From Arthrobacter sp. YN (lineage in GTDB: Bacteria > Actinomycetota > Actinomycetes > Actinomycetales > Micrococcaceae): a DNA stretch of 64,000 bases. The DNA is taken from assembly GCF_002224285.1 (NCBI RefSeq), contig NZ_CP022436.1:930001-994000 (forward strand). The letters are read 5' to 3'. A model generated the notes under the pieces. It worked only from the letters and a program-made list of their open reading frames with translations, was not told the DNA's origin and did no database searches. Made by a program: the position numbers and the translations under genes. Below, piece by piece: positions 54,420 to 64,000 of this stretch. The stretch's first letter is position 1; every line of letters begins with the position of its first letter.

Positions 54420-57044
54420 CTAGGCGTTCGCGATCAATCCCAGTTCAGCCTTGGAAGCCAGCGCCGAGTGCTTCGGGAACACCCGGACGGTGTAGCCGAA
54501 GGATCCGGACCGGTTGATGACCAGGGAGCCGTGGAAGAGGTGACGTCCGCCGCCGAGGTCTTCCAGGGAGTCCAGTTCGGCCACCACGATGTCCTCGAGT
54601 TCGTCGGATTCCTCGGCCCGCCCAAAAGCTACCTCAACGGACACATCGTCCGGGGTGAGGCTGTTGAGAGCTACGTAGGCGTTGACCTGGAGGCTGTCGC
54701 CCACCTGGGGTTCCTCGGAGACCCCCACGGAGTCAACGTGTTCCACCACTACCTGGGGCCACGCGTTCCGGACCTTGGTGGTCCAGGCGGCGAGTTCCTT
54801 GGCTTCCTTGAAGGCTTCCGCAACAGCCCTGCGCCCGGAAACAGCGGCCGGGCAGTAGAGGTTGTTGACGTAGTCGTGGAGCATACGTTCCGCGGAAACG
54901 GCGGGGCCGAGGTTTGCCAAGGTGTGCTTGATCATGGACACCCAGTGGGTGGGCACGGTCTCGCGGCTGGACTCGGACGGACCTGCAGCTCCGGCGCCTT
55001 GGGCAACGGTGGTGCCGTAGAAGCGCGGAGCTACCTGGTTTTCCAGGAGCTCGTACAGTGCGGACGCTTCGATGTCGTCACGTTCGTCCGCTGAGGCGCC
55101 GTTGTTGGCGGTGGGGATCGCCCAACCGTTTTCGCCGTCGTACATTTCGTCCCACCAGCCGTCCAGGACGGACAGGTTGAGTGAGCCGTTGATGGCTGCC
55201 TTCATGCCGGAGGTGCCACAGGCTTCCAACGGGCGGAGCGGGTTGTTGAGCCACACGTCGCAGCCCGGGAACAGGGTCCGTGCCATGGCGATGTCGTAGT
55301 TGGGCAGGAAGACGATCCTGTGCCGGACTTCGGGATCGTCGGTAAAGCGCACCAGGTCCTGGATCATCTTCTTGCCGGCGTCGTCTGCGGGGTGCGATTT
55401 GCCGGCGATGACCAGCTGGATGGGGTGTTTCGGATCCAGCAACAGGGCCTTCAAGCGTGCGGGGTCGCGCAGCATGAGGGTAAGTCGCTTGTAGGTGGGC
55501 ACGCGCCGGGCAAAGCCGATGGTGAGCACGTCCGGGTCAAGCACGGAGTCGGTCCAGCCGAGCTCGGCGTCGGCGGCGCCGCGCTTCTTCCAGGAAGCCC
55601 GGAGCCGGCGTCGGACGTCGTCGATGAGTTGGGCGCGGAGCTCCCGGCGGAGTGCCCAGACGTCTTCGTCGCTGACGTTGTACGCAAGGTCCCAGCGGCC
55701 CAGCGCTTCAGCCTCGGCACCGAACTGGTTCCGGGCCAGGGTGGAGATGCGGGGGTCCACCCAGGTGGGGACGTGGACGCCGTTGGTGACGGAAGTGATG
55801 GGGATCTCGGAGTGGTCGAATCCCGGCCACAGTCCAGCGAACATCTCGCGGGACACCACGCCGTGGAGCTTGGCCACGCCGTTGGCACGCTGCGCCAGGC
55901 GCAGGCCCATGACTGCCATGTTGAAAACGGAAGGGTTTCCGCCGTCGAAGTTCTCGCGGCCAAGTTCCAGGATGCGGTCCGTGGGCACGGCAGGAGCCAG
56001 GCCGGCTTCGAAGAAGTGCTTGATCTGGACGGTCTCGAAGCGGTCGATGCCGGCGGGGACGGGCGTGTGCGTCGTGAAGACGGTGGACGCGCGTCCGGCT
56101 GCGAGGGCCTCGTCCCAGCTGAGGGGCACGGTGGGATCGGACATGGCTTCCTGGATGCGTTCGATGCCCAGGAATCCTGCGTGGCCTTCGTTGGTGTGGA
56201 AAACTTCCGGCGCGGGTGTGCCGGTGAGTTCCTGGTAGACGCGGAGGGCTTTGACGCCACCCATGCCCAGGAGGAGTTCCTGCTGAAGCCGGTGGTCGCC
56301 CCCGCCGCCGTACAGGCGGTCCGTGATGCCGCGGGCGGCTTCATCGTTGGAGGGAACGTTGGAGTCCAGCAGCAGCAGCGGAACGCGTCCGACGTCGGCG
56401 CGCCAGACGTGCGCGTGGAGCTCGCGGCCGTTGGGCAGCGGAAGGGAGATATGAACCGGCTTGCCGGGCATGCCGTCCTTGCCGGGGTGGCGAAGAAGCG
56501 TGAGGGGCAGGCCGTCGGGATCCAGGACCGGGTAGGTTTCCTGCTGCCAGGCGTCCCGGGACAGGGATTGCTTGAAGTAGCCGGCCTGGTAGAGGAGTCC
56601 GACGCCGATCAGCGGCACGCCGAGGTCTGAGGCGGCCTTGAGGTGGTCGCCGGCCAGGATGCCGAGGCCGCCGGAGTACTGCGGAAGGACCTCTGTGATG
56701 CCGAATTCGGGGGAGAAGTACGCAATGCAGGCGGGAGCGTCTTCGCCGAGGCCCTGGTACCAGCGCGGTTCGCTGAGGTACCGGTCCAGGTCGGATGCAG
56801 CGGCCTGAACGCGCTCCACCACGTCGCCGTTGTTGGCGAGGTCCTGCAGTTGTTCGCGGCTGATGGACCCCAGAAGGGAAATGGGGTCGTGCTGCGACGC
56901 CTCCCAGAGAGCCGGGTTGAGGCTCGCGAAAAGTTCCCGTGTGGGCCGGTGCCAGGACCAGCGCAGATTGGTCGCCAATCGGGCCAGGGGCCGGATGGGC
57001 TCGGGGAGGACGGTACGGACTGTAAACCTTCGAATAGCCTTCAC
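54420..57044 (-). CDS. glgP: Alpha-glucan phosphorylase
   Basis: Releases glucose-1-phosphate from alpha-1,4-glucan ends. The protein, about 874 aa, belongs to the short-regulatory-domain phosphorylases with an N-terminal DUF3417 region (FTVRTVLPEPIRPLARLATNLRWSWH). The donor side has YFSPEFGITEVLPQYSGGLGILAGDHLK, and PLP is bound by K615 in GTSGMKAAINGSLN. TKR-type cofactor residues lie in FARRVPTYKRL. GTG 57044 (VKAIRRF) is the preferred start; GTG 57053 is possible. It is divergent from glgE over about 130 bp, so degradation and synthesis genes share a control region. Confidence 0.93.
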   Translation of the reverse strand: MKAIRRFTVRTVLPEPIRPLARLATNLRWSWHRPTRELFASLNPALWEASQHDPISLLGSISREQLQDLANNGDVVERVQAAASDLDRYLSEPRWYQGLGEDAPACIAYFSPEFGITEVLPQYSGGLGILAGDHLKAASDLGVPLIGVGLLYQAGYFKQSLSRDAWQQETYPVLDPDGLPLTLLRHPGKDGMPGKPVHISLPLPNGRELHAHVWRADVGRVPLLLLDSNVPSNDEAARGITDRLYGGGGDHRLQQELLLGMGGVKALRVYQELTGTPAPEVFHTNEGHAGFLGIERIQEAMSDPTVPLSWDEALAAGRASTVFTTHTPVPAGIDRFETVQIKHFFEAGLAPAVPTDRILELGRENFDGGNPSVFNMAVMGLRLAQRANGVAKLHGVVSREMFAGLWPGFDHSEIPITSVTNGVHVPTWVDPRISTLARNQFGAEAEALGRWDLAYNVSDEDVWALRRELRAQLIDDVRRRLRASWKKRGAADAELGWTDSVLDPDVLTIGFARRVPTYKRLTLMLRDPARLKALLLDPKHPIQLVIAGKSHPADDAGKKMIQDLVRFTDDPEVRHRIVFLPNYDIAMARTLFPGCDVWLNNPLRPLEACGTSGMKAAINGSLNLSVLDGWWDEMYDGENGWAIPTANNGASADERDDIEASALYELLENQVAPRFYGTTVAQGAGAAGPSESSRETVPTHWVSMIKHTLANLGPAVSAERMLHDYVNNLYCPAAVSGRRAVAEAFKEAKELAAWTTKVRNAWPQVVVEHVDSVGVSEEPQVGDSLQVNAYVALNSLTPDDVSVEVAFGRAEESDELEDIVVAELDSLEDLGGGRHLFHGSLVINRSGSFGYTVRVFPKHSALASKAELGLIANA

Positions 57045-57175
57045 GAGCGCCACACTAACGGACGGACATGGCAGTCGGAACTGGATTGGGTTTCTTTTAG
57101 GTAAAAGTCATCTTGCGTCGAGTAGATAGGTCGTGTGCTTAGCATTCTGTGTTTTTTGTCGCTAACGTCGTGGTT

Positions 57176-59254
57176 GTGACGAAAACCGCGCGAACCATCA
57201 CCGCTCTGAAATCCAAGACGACTACGGACATCACCCAGGGACTGCGCTTCGGCCGGTTCCCCATCACTGCCGTGCAGCCGGTGGTTGAGGGTGGCCGTTT
57301 CCCGGCGAAGGCCTTGCCGGGCGAGGACCTCGTTGTCGGCGCCACGGTCTTCCGTGAGGGCCATGACCAGCTCGGCGTGTCCGCTGTACTGCTCGATCCC
57401 CGGGGCAAGGAACGTCAGCGCGTCCGCCTGACCCCTGCAGAGGGCGAACAGTGGAAGGGGCTGGACCGCTGGGAGGGCTTGATCACGCCCACCGGCACCG
57501 GAGCCTGGTCTTTCGTTATTGAGGCGTGGCATGACCGTTACGGCACCTGGCACCACAACGCCGAGGTCAAGGTAGGCGCCGGCATCGACGTTGAGTTGAT
57601 GCTCGCCGAGGGCGCTGCCATCCTCGCGGAAGCAGCCGACGACGCCGGACGCAGCGCTGTTGAGAAGCGCACCTTGCGTGCCGCTTCCGTCGTGCTGGCC
57701 GATACGACCAAGACTGCCGAGGAGCGCCTTGGCGCCGGTTTCAGCCCAGAGGTGCTGGCCGCCGTCGGACGTGTTCCGATCCGCGAACTGGTGACTGTTT
57801 CCGAACGTTTCCCGCTGCAGGTGGAGCGCGACCTCGCGGGTCGCGGTTCCTGGTACGAGTTCTTCCCCCGATCAGAGGGCGCTGTGCTGGATCACTCCAC
57901 CGGCGTGTGGACCTCCGGTAACTTCCGCACGGCAGCCAGGAGGCTCGACGCCGTGGCGGAGATGGGCTTCGATGTCATTTACCTGCCGCCCATCCACCCG
58001 ATCGGTTTCCAGCACCGCAAGGGCCGCAACAACACGTTGACGCCGGGACCGCAGGACCCGGGTTCGCCGTGGGCCATCGGTTCCAAGGACGGCGGCCACG
58101 ACGCCATCCACCCTGAACTGGGCACCTTTGACGACTTCGACGCCTTTGTGGCGCGCGCCAACGAGCTGGGGCTTGAGGTTGCCTTGGACCTTGCCCTGCA
58201 GGCAGCCCCGGACCACCCGTGGGTGGCGTCCAACCCCGAGTGGTTCACCACGCGGGTGGACGGCTCCATCGCCTATGCGGAAAACCCGCCGAAGAAGTAC
58301 CAGGATATTTATCCCCTGAACTTCGACAATGACCCGACGGGACTGTCCAAGGAAATCCTGCGGATCGTGCAGTTGTGGATCAGCCACGGCGTGAAGATTT
58401 TCCGCGTGGACAACCCGCACACCAAGCCTGTGTGGTTCTGGGAATGGTTGATCGGCAAGATCAACAAGAAGAACCCCGAGGTTGTCTTCCTGGCGGAGGC
58501 CTTCACACGCCCGCCGATGATGCACGCTTTGGGGCGCGCGGGCTTCCAGCAGTCCTACACGTACTTCACGTGGCGGAACACCAAGACCGAGCTGGAGGAG
58601 TACTTCCATGAAGTCAGCCATGAGAGCCCGGCGTTTTTCCGCCCGAACTTCTTTGTGAACACCCCGGACATCCTCACCGAGTACCTGCAGTACGGCGGTC
58701 CGGCGGCCTTCCGTATCCGGGCTGCATTGGCTGCAACGGCCAGCCCGCTCTGGGGTGTCTACGCGGGGTACGAGCTGTACGAGCACGTGGCCCGTCCGGG
58801 TGCCGAGGAATACATCGACAACGAAAAGTACGAGTTCAAGGCGAGGGATTGGGAAGGCGCAGCCGAATCCGGACGCACCCTGGCGCCGTACATCACCAGG
58901 CTCAACACCATCCGCAAGAAGCACGTGGCGCTGGGCGACCTGCAGAACCTGACGCTGCACAGCAGCACTGATGATGCCACGATCGTGTACTCCAAGCACA
59001 AGACGCTGCCGGATGGCACCAAGGACACCTTGATCATTGTGGTCAACGTGGATCCGCACAGCACCCGCGAAAGTACGGTCTCCCTGGACCTTGCGGCCCT
59101 GCAACTGGAACCACGGGACCTTAACGACGACGGCCGGTTCCGGGTGGATGACCTCATCAGCGGCGAGAGCTGGGAGTGGGGCGAGCACAACTACGTCCGG
59201 CTGGATGCGCATGTTGAACCGGCACACATCCTGAGCATCCGGAGGCAGCTTTAG
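57176..59254 (+). CDS. glgE: Maltose-1-phosphate maltosyltransferase
   Basis: GH13_3 enzyme that adds maltosyl units from alpha-maltose-1-phosphate to growing alpha-1,4-glucan. It is 692 aa: N-terminal beta and helical domains, catalytic barrel with nucleophile D412 in FRVDNPHTKP and acid/base E441 in FLAEAFTRP (29 residues apart, as in the Streptomyces enzyme), and C-terminal beta domain. Signature GRFPITAVQPVVEGGRFPAKALPGE at the N-terminus is specific to GlgE. GTG 57176 is chosen, with another GTG 6 nt upstream. Its stop overlaps the treS start (TAGTG). Confidence 0.94.
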   Translation: MTKTARTITALKSKTTTDITQGLRFGRFPITAVQPVVEGGRFPAKALPGEDLVVGATVFREGHDQLGVSAVLLDPRGKERQRVRLTPAEGEQWKGLDRWEGLITPTGTGAWSFVIEAWHDRYGTWHHNAEVKVGAGIDVELMLAEGAAILAEAADDAGRSAVEKRTLRAASVVLADTTKTAEERLGAGFSPEVLAAVGRVPIRELVTVSERFPLQVERDLAGRGSWYEFFPRSEGAVLDHSTGVWTSGNFRTAARRLDAVAEMGFDVIYLPPIHPIGFQHRKGRNNTLTPGPQDPGSPWAIGSKDGGHDAIHPELGTFDDFDAFVARANELGLEVALDLALQAAPDHPWVASNPEWFTTRVDGSIAYAENPPKKYQDIYPLNFDNDPTGLSKEILRIVQLWISHGVKIFRVDNPHTKPVWFWEWLIGKINKKNPEVVFLAEAFTRPPMMHALGRAGFQQSYTYFTWRNTKTELEEYFHEVSHESPAFFRPNFFVNTPDILTEYLQYGGPAAFRIRAALAATASPLWGVYAGYELYEHVARPGAEEYIDNEKYEFKARDWEGAAESGRTLAPYITRLNTIRKKHVALGDLQNLTLHSSTDDATIVYSKHKTLPDGTKDTLIIVVNVDPHSTRESTVSLDLAALQLEPRDLNDDGRFRVDDLISGESWEWGEHNYVRLDAHVEPAHILSIRRQL

Positions 59255-61050
59255 TGAGTTTTTCTCCGCAGAACCCCAGCCAGTACTTCACTCCGAAGAA
59301 CACCTTCGAGTTGAACGCCCCCGGTCTCCAGCATGATCCACACTGGTACCGCAAGGCAGTCTTCTACGAGGTACTGGTGCGGGCCTTTGCGGATGCCAAC
59401 GGGGATGGCTCCGGCGATTTCCATGGGTTGATCGAGAAACTGGACTACCTCCAGTGGCTGGGCGTTGACTGCCTCTGGTTGCCACCGTTCTTCCATTCGC
59501 CGTTGCGGGATGGCGGCTACGACATTGCGGACTACACGTCCGTGTTGGATGAGTTCGGCACCATCAGCGACTTCAAGCGGTTGGTTGCCGAGGCACATGC
59601 CCGGGGCGTCCGGGTGATCATCGACCTTCCGTTGAACCACACCTCTGACCAGCACCCGTGGTTCCAGGAGTCGCGCAAGGACCCCACGGGTCCCTACGGC
59701 GATTTCTACGTTTGGAGCGATACGGATGAGAAGTACCAGGACGCCCGCATCATCTTCGTTGACACCGAAGAATCCAACTGGACGTTCGATCCCATCCGCC
59801 GGCAGTTCTTCTGGCACCGCTTCTTCAGCCACCAACCGGACCTGAACTTTGAGAACCCCAAAGTCATCGAGGCCCTCTATGACGTGATCCGGTTCTGGCT
59901 GGACCAGGGGATTGACGGGTTCCGTGCGGATGCCATTCCTTACCTGTTCGAGGAAGATGGCACCAACTGCGAGAACCTGCCGGCCACGCACACCTTCCTG
60001 CAGGACCTTCGGCGCATGGTGGACGCGAACTATCCCGGCCGGGTGATCATTGCGGAGGCCAACCAGCCGCCGCATGAAGTGGTGGAATACTTCGGCACCG
60101 AGGAAGCGCCCGAGTGCCATATGGCGTTCCACTTTCCCATCATGCCGCGGCTCTACTACGCACTGCGGGACCAGAAGGCCGCACCCATCATTGAGACCCT
60201 GCGGGAGACCCCGGAAATTCCCAAGGGTGCCCAGTGGGGAACTTTCCTGCGCAACCATGATGAACTCACGCTGGAGATGGTGCCGGCAGAGGAACGCGCC
60301 GCGATGCTGGGTTGGTATGCCCCTGATCCCCGGATGAGGGCCAACATCGGCATCCGCCGCCGGCTCGCGCCGCTGCTGGACAACTCCCGGTCCGAGATTG
60401 AGCTCATCAACGCCCTGCTCCTTTCCCTGCCCGGCAGTCCCTTCCTGTATTACGGGGATGAGATCGGGATGGGCGACAACATTTGGCTCGATGACCGTGA
60501 TGCCGTCCGCACGCCAATGCAGTGGAACCCGGACCGCAACGCAGGTTTCTCCGGCGCGGATCCGGGCAAGCTGTACCTACCGGTCATCCAGTCGCTGGTT
60601 TACAACTACGGCATGGCCAACGTTGAGGCCCAGGCTGCGCACTCCGGTTCGCTGCTGCGCTGGACCCGTCAGATCCTCAGCGTCCGCAAGAACCACCCGG
60701 TGTTTGGTTTGGGCGGCTTCCGCCACATCGAAGCCGATCATGAAGTGGTGTTGGCCTATGTACGGGAATTGCCGCCAGGCAACCCCGAGGGCGAGGACGC
60801 CGAAACCATTCTGTGCGTCTTCAACCTCTCCCAGCACCCTGTGGCGGCAACGTTGGACATCCCCGAATTCGCGGGCCGCGGCCTGCGCGACATTTTCGGC
60901 GGCCAGCCATTCCCGGCCGTCGGCGACAACGGTCATCTGACCGTGATGCTGGGCAGCCACAGCTTCTACTGGCTGCGGGTGCGCTCGGCCTTTTCCAATC
61001 CCTCGTCGCCTTTTACCCAGGCGATTCCCGTGGTGACCTCCAAAGGATGA
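59254..61050 (+). CDS. treS: Trehalose synthase (maltose alpha-D-glucosyltransferase)
   Basis: Interconverts trehalose and maltose, feeding maltose to the kinase domain encoded next. The 598-aa GH13_16 protein starts [29 protein letters not shown], carries nucleophile D226 in [10 protein letters not shown], acid/base E268 in IIAEANQPP and D336 in RNHDELT, and ends in a beta-sandwich domain. GTG shares its first base with the last of glgE's stop. The maltokinase frame opens one base after its stop, so the three proteins come from one coupled transcript. It is a standalone TreS without a fused kinase. Confidence 0.95.
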   Translation: MSFSPQNPSQYFTPKNTFELNAPGLQHDPHWYRKAVFYEVLVRAFADANGDGSGDFHGLIEKLDYLQWLGVDCLWLPPFFHSPLRDGGYDIADYTSVLDEFGTISDFKRLVAEAHARGVRVIIDLPLNHTSDQHPWFQESRKDPTGPYGDFYVWSDTDEKYQDARIIFVDTEESNWTFDPIRRQFFWHRFFSHQPDLNFENPKVIEALYDVIRFWLDQGIDGFRADAIPYLFEEDGTNCENLPATHTFLQDLRRMVDANYPGRVIIAEANQPPHEVVEYFGTEEAPECHMAFHFPIMPRLYYALRDQKAAPIIETLRETPEIPKGAQWGTFLRNHDELTLEMVPAEERAAMLGWYAPDPRMRANIGIRRRLAPLLDNSRSEIELINALLLSLPGSPFLYYGDEIGMGDNIWLDDRDAVRTPMQWNPDRNAGFSGADPGKLYLPVIQSLVYNYGMANVEAQAAHSGSLLRWTRQILSVRKNHPVFGLGGFRHIEADHEVVLAYVRELPPGNPEGEDAETILCVFNLSQHPVAATLDIPEFAGRGLRDIFGGQPFPAVGDNGHLTVMLGSHSFYWLRVRSAFSNPSSPFTQAIPVVTSKG

Positions 61051-61051
61051 G

Positions 61052-64000
61052 ATGAGCAAGGCAAACTTGAACCCCTCCGTTGAAGGACTTCTCCGTCACT
61101 GGCTGCCAGGCAAGCGCTGGTTCCCGGTCAAGAGCCCCGACTTTGCGCTGGAGCAGGTAGGCGCTGTCAGCCTCCCTGGCACCAACGGCGACACTTCTTT
61201 CGAGGTGATGCTGCTGGCGGTGACCCATCGGACGGCCGACGGCGGTCCCCGGACTGACGTGGTGCAGGTTCCGTTGAGCTACCGGAGCCAGCCACTGGTG
61301 GACGCCCCGGCGGCATTGTTGGGCGAGTTGACGGACGACTCGGGCCTCCGTCTGGTGTACGACGCTGTGTACGATTCTGATTTCGTCACCGCCTGGCTGG
61401 AGCTGATGCGGAGCGAAGGCAGCGTGGGAGGTGCGCGCGGACACCTCACGCGTGGCCGTGTCGCGCTCCCGGAAAACCCCACTTCCGTAAGGGTTTTGTC
61501 CGGGGAGCAGTCCAACACGTCCGTCATCATCGACGACGGCGATTCGGCCGCGATCGTGAAGATCTTCCGTGTGCTGGCGGCAGGAAAGAATCCCGAAGTT
61601 GAGCTTGGCGCCGCACTGACCGCCGCCGGGACCACCGAGGTTCCTGCGACGCTGGGCTGGATCACCGGCTCGTGGGAGGGGCCGGCATCGAACGGATCCG
61701 CGCCGGCTACAGGCGAACTGACCGTGGCACACGAATTCCTGCTCGGTGGGTTGGACGCCTGGCGGTTGGCCGTCGAAGCAGCCGCGGCCGGTAAGGATTT
61801 CACCGCCGAGGCCCGCGGGCTCGGGGCAGCGACCGCATCGGTTCACGCAAGGCTGGCGGAAACGTTTGGCACCCAGGACGGTCAGGAGCAGGGCTCCGAC
61901 ATTATCGCGACTGTAGCCCGGCGCGTCCGCCAGTCGTGGGCAGAGGCCGCATCCGCCGTCGGGCCCTATGACGACAACCTCGACCAGCTGCTGGCCGCAC
62001 TGGATCCCCGGGATGTGGGGCAATTGCAGCGCGTCCACGGAGACCTTCACCTGGGGCAGATCCTGTTGGTTCCCGGAGACGAACCGGTGCCCGGCGACGA
62101 CCGACGGCCGGGGCGGTGGGCCATCCTCGACTTCGAAGGCGAGCCGCTGCGGACCATTGACGAGCGCAATAATCCTGATCTTCCCCTGCGCGATGTCACG
62201 GGCATGCTGCGATCCTTCGACTATGCGGCGGGTGCCGCCACGCGCGAAAATTCCCACGCCAACGTGCCCGAAACCTGGGTGGATGACTGCGCCGCAGCGT
62301 TCCTTGAGGGGTACAGCGACGTCACCCCCGGAACCATAGACCGCCGCTCGCCGCTCTTTGTGGCATTGTGGCTGGACAAGGCCTTATACGAGGTGGTGTA
62401 CGAGTTGCGGAACCGGCCGGACTGGCTGTCGATTCCGGTCAACGCATCACGACGAATCCTCGACAATACAAGCCGCGGCAAGCATGCGGCAGCTACAGCG
62501 GAAGGTAATGACATGACTGGCTCTGCACGCACCGAACGGCCCCGAGTTCCCTTGCACGTGGACTCCGAGACCTTGGAACGCGTGGCAGCCGGCGCCTATC
62601 ACGCGCCGCACTCGGTCCTCGGTGCACACTTGGACGACCACGGCCACGTCACCGTCCGTACGGTGAAGCACCTCGCAAAGTCCGTGGCGGTGGTGACCGA
62701 AAGCGGCCGCACCGACATGGAGCATGAAGCCCATGGCGTGTGGGCCGCCGTTTTGGAACCGCTGCAGGCCGGCCACGTGCCGGACTACCGTTTGGAGGTG
62801 GTGTACGACGTCGAACCCGTCACCATCGATGACCCGTACCACTACTTGCCAACCGTGGGGGAAGTGGACCTGCACTTGATCGGTGAAGGCCGTCATGAGC
62901 GCCTTTGGGATGTGCTCGGCGCGCACGTGCAGCATTACCGTTCCGCGCTCAGCGAGGTTGACGGTGTCTCGTTCGCAGTGTGGGCCCCGAACGCGCAGGC
63001 TGTCCGCGTCAAGGGCGACTTCAACGGCTGGGATGGCCGTCAGCACGGAATGCGTTCCCTGGGTTCCTCCGGGGTCTGGGAACTTTTCATTCCGGGGGTT
63101 GTAGCAGGGGCGTGCTACAAATACGAGATCCTGACCAAGTCCGGTCACTGGATAGAAAAAGCCGACCCGTTGGCGTTCGGTACAGAGGTTCCGCCACTGA
63201 CGGCGTCGCGCGTTGTGGACGCCAGCTACCGCTTCAAGGATGCGGAGTGGATGGCAGCCCGCGCCCAGAAAGATCCGCACAACTCGCCCATGAGCGTTTA
63301 CGAAGTGCACTTGGGCTCCTGGCGGTTGGGCCTGGGCTATAAGGAGCTCGCCAAGGAACTCGTGGACTATGTGAAGTGGCTTGGCTTCTCCCACGTCGAG
63401 TTCATGCCGGTTGCCGAGCACCCCTTCGGTGGTTCATGGGGCTACCAGGTGACGTCCTACTTTGCGCCGACTTCCCGCTTTGGCCACCCGGACGAGTTCC
63501 GTTTCCTGGTGGATTCACTCCACCAGGCCGGCATCGGCGTCCTCCTCGACTGGGTACCCGCCCACTTCCCCAAGGACTCCTGGGCGCTGGCACAGTTCGA
63601 CGGTCAGCCGCTGTACGAACACTCGGACCCTGCCTTGGGTGAACACCCGGACTGGGGAACCCTGATCTTCGATTTCGGGCGCAGCGAGGTCCGCAACTTC
63701 CTGGTGTCCAATGCGCTGTACTGGCTGGAAGAATTCCACATCGATGGCCTGCGCGTGGACGCCGTGGCCTCGATGATTTACCTGGACTACTCCCGCGAAG
63801 AAGGACAGTGGAAGCCCAACAAGTTCGGCGGCCGCGAGAACCTCGAAGCGATTTCCTTCATGCAGGAAGTCAACGCCACCGTCTACAAGTCCCACCCCGG
63901 GGCCATCATCATCGCCGAGGAATCCACCGCCTTCCCGGGTGTCACGGCGCCCACCAACCACGGCGGCCTGGGCTTTGGACTCAAATGGAACATGGGCTGG
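61052..64000 (+). CDS. glgB: Maltokinase-GlgB fusion (Pep2 + 1,4-alpha-glucan branching enzyme), 3' end beyond window
   Basis: One frame is open from ATG 61052 to the window edge (983 codons). Residues 1-487 are a full-length maltokinase: N-cap [10 protein letters not shown], catalytic D331 in VHGDLHLGQ and metal ligand D360 in [10 protein letters not shown]; it makes maltose-1-phosphate for GlgE. From M488 the sequence is GlgB: N-terminal domain, CBM48 ([22 protein letters not shown]), barrel with MPVAEHPF, nucleophile D903 in RVDAVASM and E956 in IIAEEST; it creates alpha-1,6 branches. The linker is short ([12 protein letters not shown]). GGAAGG 6 nt before ATG 62513 could also start free GlgB. 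The usual actinobacterial arrangement is two genes. Confidence 0.9.
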   Translation, partial: MSKANLNPSVEGLLRHWLPGKRWFPVKSPDFALEQVGAVSLPGTNGDTSFEVMLLAVTHRTADGGPRTDVVQVPLSYRSQPLVDAPAALLGELTDDSGLRLVYDAVYDSDFVTAWLELMRSEGSVGGARGHLTRGRVALPENPTSVRVLSGEQSNTSVIIDDGDSAAIVKIFRVLAAGKNPEVELGAALTAAGTTEVPATLGWITGSWEGPASNGSAPATGELTVAHEFLLGGLDAWRLAVEAAAAGKDFTAEARGLGAATASVHARLAETFGTQDGQEQGSDIIATVARRVRQSWAEAASAVGPYDDNLDQLLAALDPRDVGQLQRVHGDLHLGQILLVPGDEPVPGDDRRPGRWAILDFEGEPLRTIDERNNPDLPLRDVTGMLRSFDYAAGAATRENSHANVPETWVDDCAAAFLEGYSDVTPGTIDRRSPLFVALWLDKALYEVVYELRNRPDWLSIPVNASRRILDNTSRGKHAAATAEGNDMTGSARTERPRVPLHVDSETLERVAAGAYHAPHSVLGAHLDDHGHVTVRTVKHLAKSVAVVTESGRTDMEHEAHGVWAAVLEPLQAGHVPDYRLEVVYDVEPVTIDDPYHYLPTVGEVDLHLIGEGRHERLWDVLGAHVQHYRSALSEVDGVSFAVWAPNAQAVRVKGDFNGWDGRQHGMRSLGSSGVWELFIPGVVAGACYKYEILTKSGHWIEKADPLAFGTEVPPLTASRVVDASYRFKDAEWMAARAQKDPHNSPMSVYEVHLGSWRLGLGYKELAKELVDYVKWLGFSHVEFMPVAEHPFGGSWGYQVTSYFAPTSRFGHPDEFRFLVDSLHQAGIGVLLDWVPAHFPKDSWALAQFDGQPLYEHSDPALGEHPDWGTLIFDFGRSEVRNFLVSNALYWLEEFHIDGLRVDAVASMIYLDYSREEGQWKPNKFGGRENLEAISFMQEVNATVYKSHPGAIIIAEESTAFPGVTAPTNHGGLGFGLKWNMGW

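Noticed and set aside
61013..62257. 414-codon open frame antisense to the maltokinase domain
   Set aside because: No protein-like motifs, while the opposite strand encodes a clear maltokinase.

Overview
This is a gene-dense, GC-rich chromosomal window from an actinobacterium, most likely an Arthrobacter/Paenarthrobacter-type member of the Micrococcaceae. The lineage call rests on gene content: GTP-dependent PEP carboxykinase, a CarD regulator followed by ispD-ispF-cysS-rlmB, SenX3/RegX3/PhoU, DUF2516, a proteasome activator ending in GQYL, an RqlH-type helicase and the GlgE/TreS/Pep2 alpha-glucan pathway. GTG and TTG starts are frequent, tRNAs lack an encoded CCA, and no phage, IS element or CRISPR array was seen.

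Layout. 1-6 kb: tRNA-Arg, pckG, then a leftward group manB - unknown gene - nsrR-like regulator - hmp (nitric-oxide detoxification). 6-14 kb: RqlH-type helicase, a DHA2 exporter, tRNA-Ser(GCU), an S9 oligopeptidase and an FAD/NAD(P)-binding protein. 14-21 kb: a very large secreted nuclease/5'-nucleotidase, a small lipoprotein, a glyoxalase-like protein and tRNA-Ser(UGA). 21-28 kb: quinone oxidoreductase, PadR regulator, cstA with its small YbdD partner, the Bpa proteasome activator with a companion gene, and an aldo/keto reductase. 27.6-33.1 kb: a putative amide-catabolism cluster (double-module Lrp regulator, amidase, two integral membrane proteins, M20 amidohydrolase). 33-34.5 kb: a decayed HTH gene with palindromic DNA, tRNA-Thr and a phosphonatase-like hydrolase. 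34.5-44.2 kb: lipoprotein peptidase, holB, tmk, a Cys/Met-metabolism enzyme, DUF2516, a methyltransferase, gpmA, phoU, senX3 and regX3. 44-50 kb: lipoprotein, carD, ispD, ispF, lipoprotein, cysS, rlmB, then repeat-rich DNA. 50-64 kb: nitrilase-family amidase, then an alpha-glucan locus (glgX, a barnase/barstar pair, glgP, glgE, treS, and one open frame joining maltokinase to glgB), truncated at the window edge.

How the parts work together. The last 13 kb encodes both breakdown of glycogen (GlgX, GlgP) and its synthesis from trehalose: TreS makes maltose, the Pep2 domain phosphorylates it, GlgE polymerises maltose-1-phosphate, and GlgB branches the product. Having Pep2 and GlgB in one uninterrupted frame is the most notable architectural feature. 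Three genes (secreted nuclease, lipoprotein peptidase, rlmB) each carry a single-base frameshift that cleanly separates two recognisable halves. Three such events in one window point to sequence or assembly errors as much as to biology, and should be resolved before concluding loss of function.
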